In this document: piece by piece, positions 61,672 through 64,000 of the stretch | How positions within the stretch are numbered: the stretch's first letter is position 1 | How the letters are laid out: the number at the start of each line of letters is the position of its first letter | NCBI GenBank assembly: GCA_963768585.1 | Contig: CAVYIF010000023.1 | Coordinates: forward strand, 1-64,000 | Length of the DNA stretch: 64,000 nt | Reading direction: 5' to 3' | DNA from: CAVUNY01 sp963768585 | GTDB lineage: Bacteria; Chloroflexota; Anaerolineae; Anaerolineales; Anaerolineaceae | Notes under the pieces: model-generated | What the model saw: the letters and a program-made list of their open reading frames with translations, nothing else | Told to the model about the DNA's origin: nothing | The model's database searches: none | Program-made: the position numbers and the translations under genes

Positions 61672-62958
61672 CTATTGAGAAAGCATTAATCGAGCTGCTT
61701 TACGCCCGATCTGCACGGCGAAATTGGTGCCGCGGTCCCAGGGGTAGACCTGGCTCATGCTGGCGAAATACAGGCCGGGGATGGGGGTTTGGATCTCGGG
61801 GATATTCTGCGAATGGTTAACCAGCGGAATGGGTTGGGCGTAGTTGGTTTTAAACAACCAGGTTTTATTAATCCATTCCGGGGAGAAACTGGGGTTGAAC
61901 TTCTGGATGGACGGCAGGAAGCGCTCTAAGAGTTCTTCCTTTGATAGCCGGAAATTCTCGTGGTCGGTATCCAGGTAATCGCCGATGTAGACGATATGTT
62001 CACCGCCAAATTCGGAGGGGGGCACGAAGTTGGTGTGCTCGACCAGGGCCAGGAACGGATATCCGGCGGACTTGGGCATGTTGAACCAGTAGTAGCCTTC
62101 TTCAGACAGCTGGTGTTTCAAGGAAAGCACCATGACCACCGCGCCCATGCTTTTCAAGCTGAGCAGTCCCTGCAGGTAGCCGGCGGGCAGCGCCGGCGCG
62201 AGGCGCGCCATCAGAGCGGGCGAAACCGTCACCAGGCAGCGGTCATAGGCTTCCGAACCGGATTCCAGTTCAAGCGTCAGGCTGCCATCGGCTTGAGGGA
62301 CGATCTGGCGCACCGGGGTATCGAGCAGGATGCGAATGCCGCGCTGGCGCAGGTTGGCGGCAGCCTCGTCGGCAAAGGCTTGAAAACCACCCTGGTAGGT
62401 GGCCAGGCGGGTGGAGCGGGCTTTGAAACGCGCCCAGAACCAGGCCATGTTGACCTCCGAGGCATGCCGGCCGAATTTGCCCTGCAGCAGGGGCTCGAAC
62501 ATGGTGGCGTAGAGGTTTTCGCCGTAATACTTGCGGATCCAGGTTTGCGCCAGTACTTTTTCTAAGGGCTGCCAGCTGGCAAGATAGCGCAGATAAGCGG
62601 TGACCAGGCCAAAGCGCACCATATCGATGAAAGAAAAACCGGGAAAGGTCAGGGCTGCCAGGGGCGAATTGAGCGGGTAGAATTTTCCGTTGTAGTACAC
62701 TACCGTTTTGGGACGGTACACGCGCACCTTATCCACCAGGCCCAGCTCGCGCTGGAAATCGAACATGTCCGAATCCGAGGTAAACCAATGGTGGTAAAAC
62801 TGCTCTACCGAACTGTTCCAGTTGGGCTCCTTGAAGCCGGCAGCCAGGCCGCCGACGGTACCGGAGGCTTCGTAGATGGTGACATCGTGGCCCGCTTTTT
62901 GTAAATCGTGCGCGGCTGCCATGCCGCCTACACCTGCGCCTATGATCGCGATCTTCAT
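61672..62958 (-). CDS. FAD-dependent oxidoreductase of the amine oxidase / protoporphyrinogen oxidase type
   Basis: Flavoprotein of 428 residues. The N-terminal Rossmann motif IIGAGVGGMAAAHDLQKAG and the following EASGTVGGLA bind FAD; the C-terminal part ends with the second FAD motif (GLYFASMSQVYPWDRGTNFAV). Residues about 45-70 (EQFYHHWFTSDSDMF) are typical of a group found next to glycosyltransferases and flippases, related to UDP-galactopyranose mutase and desaturases, but the substrate is unknown. The start at 62958 is preferred because it overlaps the stop of the upstream membrane-protein gene as ATGA; the frame extends 32 codons further into that gene. Confidence 0.75.
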   Translation of the reverse strand: MKIAIIGAGVGGMAAAHDLQKAGHDVTIYEASGTVGGLAAGFKEPNWNSSVEQFYHHWFTSDSDMFDFQRELGLVDKVRVYRPKTVVYYNGKFYPLNSPLAALTFPGFSFIDMVRFGLVTAYLRYLASWQPLEKVLAQTWIRKYYGENLYATMFEPLLQGKFGRHASEVNMAWFWARFKARSTRLATYQGGFQAFADEAAANLRQRGIRILLDTPVRQIVPQADGSLTLELESGSEAYDRCLVTVSPALMARLAPALPAGYLQGLLSLKSMGAVVMVLSLKHQLSEEGYYWFNMPKSAGYPFLALVEHTNFVPPSEFGGEHIVYIGDYLDTDHENFRLSKEELLERFLPSIQKFNPSFSPEWINKTWLFKTNYAQPIPLVNHSQNIPEIQTPIPGLYFASMSQVYPWDRGTNFAVQIGRKAARLMLSQ

Positions 62959-63975
62959 GCTTTTTGTCCCTCTAATCCCACGTCGTATTTTTGGCCCCAC
63001 TTCAACCCTTCGCGCAAGAAATAAACCGCGCCAACTGCTGTGATGGGTACCCACAGCGCCAGGTGCAGGACCAGGGTATAGCCGGTGGCGACAGCTTGCG
63101 AGGTGCCGTAAGCCATCAAAACAGCGATACCTGGCCCGTCAAAAGTGCCCACATAACCCGGGGCGGAAGGCAGGGTGGTCGCCAGATTGACAATTCCATT
63201 CATCAGCATCAGGGTGAAAAAAGAAGCTTCGAAGGGAAAAGCGTGCATCACAAACCAGTATTTGCCCGTCTCGAGCAGCCAGATGAGGATGGTGGTCAGG
63301 AAGACCATCAGCGCTTCTTTTGGAGAGCGCAAAGATTTCGAGCCCGGATAAAAAGCGCAAAGCCAGGTCCAGGGTTTTAGGGCGGACTTTTTCCGGGATT
63401 AGGCGGTCGATCAACCAGACCGTGATACGTTCGGTGACCAGCGGAAACATGGCCGCCAGCAGAAAGACCAGCAGTGCCCCGACAAACACCACCGTGCCGA
63501 TGATCGCCAGATCGCGAATATTCAGGCCGCCCATGAACCCGGCATCACCGGTCAGTTTGGCCAGTTCCGGCAGGTTGATGAAGACGAATGCCAGCATGAC
63601 CACGCCGTCGAAGATGCGCTCCACGATGATGGTGGCCAGGGAGGCCGAGACCGGGACACCTTCGCGCTTGCGCAGGACGAAAGCACGCAGCACTTCACCG
63701 GCCCGGGCGGGGAGGATGTTGTTGCCAAAATAGCCGATGGTTACCACCGGGAACATCGTGACAGTAGGAATTTTCTTGAGCGGACGTAGTAAATAATGCC
63801 AGCGCCAGGCCCGCACCCAAACCCCCAGGAAGTACACGGCAATGCCGGGAAGAAGCCAGATATAGTTGGCCGTTTTGATCACTTCCCAGAACTCGCCAAA
63901 CTTCAAACCACGCAGGGTAAAATAAAGAAAAACGGCGCTGATCAACACGCCGAACCAGAACTTCCAATTTTTCAT
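62955..63975 (-). pseudogene. flippase-like membrane protein (UPF0104/lysylphosphatidylglycerol synthase domain), frameshifted
   Basis: About 339 residues when mended, with seven or eight hydrophobic helices and the family motifs RAWRWHYLLRPL, NNILPARAGEVLRAFVL and SAPGYVGTFDGP. Proteins of this fold may flip lipid-linked sugars or aminoacylated lipids. The first frame (from 63975) is good to about SGLE, then changes to foreign sequence; the rest continues in the next frame as SLRSPKEALMVFLTTILIW to 62955. One extra base at the TTT run 63336-63338 explains the break. It lies upstream of, and overlaps, the oxidoreductase gene, so both are one operon. The start is close to the window edge; further upstream genes may be cut off. 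Confidence 0.7.
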
Positions 63976-64000
63976 ATGCTGGATTCTACCATCACTTGAT

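Noticed and set aside
1..64000. CRISPR arrays, prophage, plasmid or toxin-antitoxin modules
   Set aside because: No regularly spaced repeats and no such genes are visible; the only mobile element is the insertion sequence at the left edge.

Overview
The window looks like a stretch of chromosome from a Gram-negative-style or monoderm anaerobe of the Chloroflexota, probably close to Anaerolineae. This is inferred from the gene style, not from a marker search. Supporting signs are many lipoproteins with Thr/Pro/Ala-rich linkers, a DnaG with an unusual zinc-binding loop, a single-chain glycyl-tRNA synthetase, radical enzymes typical of anaerobes, and a complete 14-gene complex I operon. Apart from one insertion sequence at the left edge, no phage, plasmid, CRISPR or conjugation genes are visible.

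Layout. 1-1.44 kb: an insertion sequence with imperfect 24-bp terminal inverted repeats. 1.5-5.8 kb: a glycyl radical enzyme of unknown substrate with its radical-SAM activase (minus strand), divergent from a HpcH/HpaI-type aldolase; a 33-bp palindrome lies in the shared promoter region. 5.8-9.1 kb: a bactofilin-like membrane protein, a PCu(A)C copper chaperone and a lysine 2,3-aminomutase. 9.3-13 kb: two adjacent receiver-GAF-kinase proteins whose defects are complementary. 13-16 kb: a gene-poor stretch with structured-RNA and small-ORF candidates, then a LysM lipoprotein, a frameshifted NUDIX hydrolase and a class A beta-lactamase-fold protein. 16-26.7 kb: a peptide ABC transporter supercluster (D-F-A-B-C, then A2-D2-F2). 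26.8-28.2 kb: a receiver-roadblock protein and tRNA-Gln. 28.3-34 kb: glmU, a CorC/HlyC-like protein, cdd, recO and an ABC-2 exporter. 34-41 kb: glyQS fusion, dnaG and the primary sigma factor. 41-47.1 kb: a receiver-containing membrane adenylate cyclase, a Thr/Pro-rich secreted protein, an auxin-efflux-type carrier and a frameshifted polytopic membrane protein. 47.2-61.5 kb: nuoABCDEFGHIJKLMN. 61.6-64 kb: an FAD oxidoreductase and a frameshifted flippase-like membrane protein.

How the genes fit together. Peptide uptake, lysine mutation, an unknown radical enzyme with an aldolase and an NADH-oxidising complex I suggest a peptide- or amino-acid-fermenting life style with a proton-pumping NADH dehydrogenase. 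A Rex-like half-palindrome overlaps the nuo promoter, which would tie complex I to the NADH/NAD ratio. Signalling genes are unusually often built on altered receiver domains: three receivers here have lost the conserved lysine.

A caution on quality: four genes (NUDIX, second peptide-binding protein, polytopic membrane protein, flippase-like protein) are each broken by a frameshift of the same sign, one extra base. This looks more like systematic insertion errors in the sequence than four independent gene deaths, though that cannot be settled from the sequence alone.
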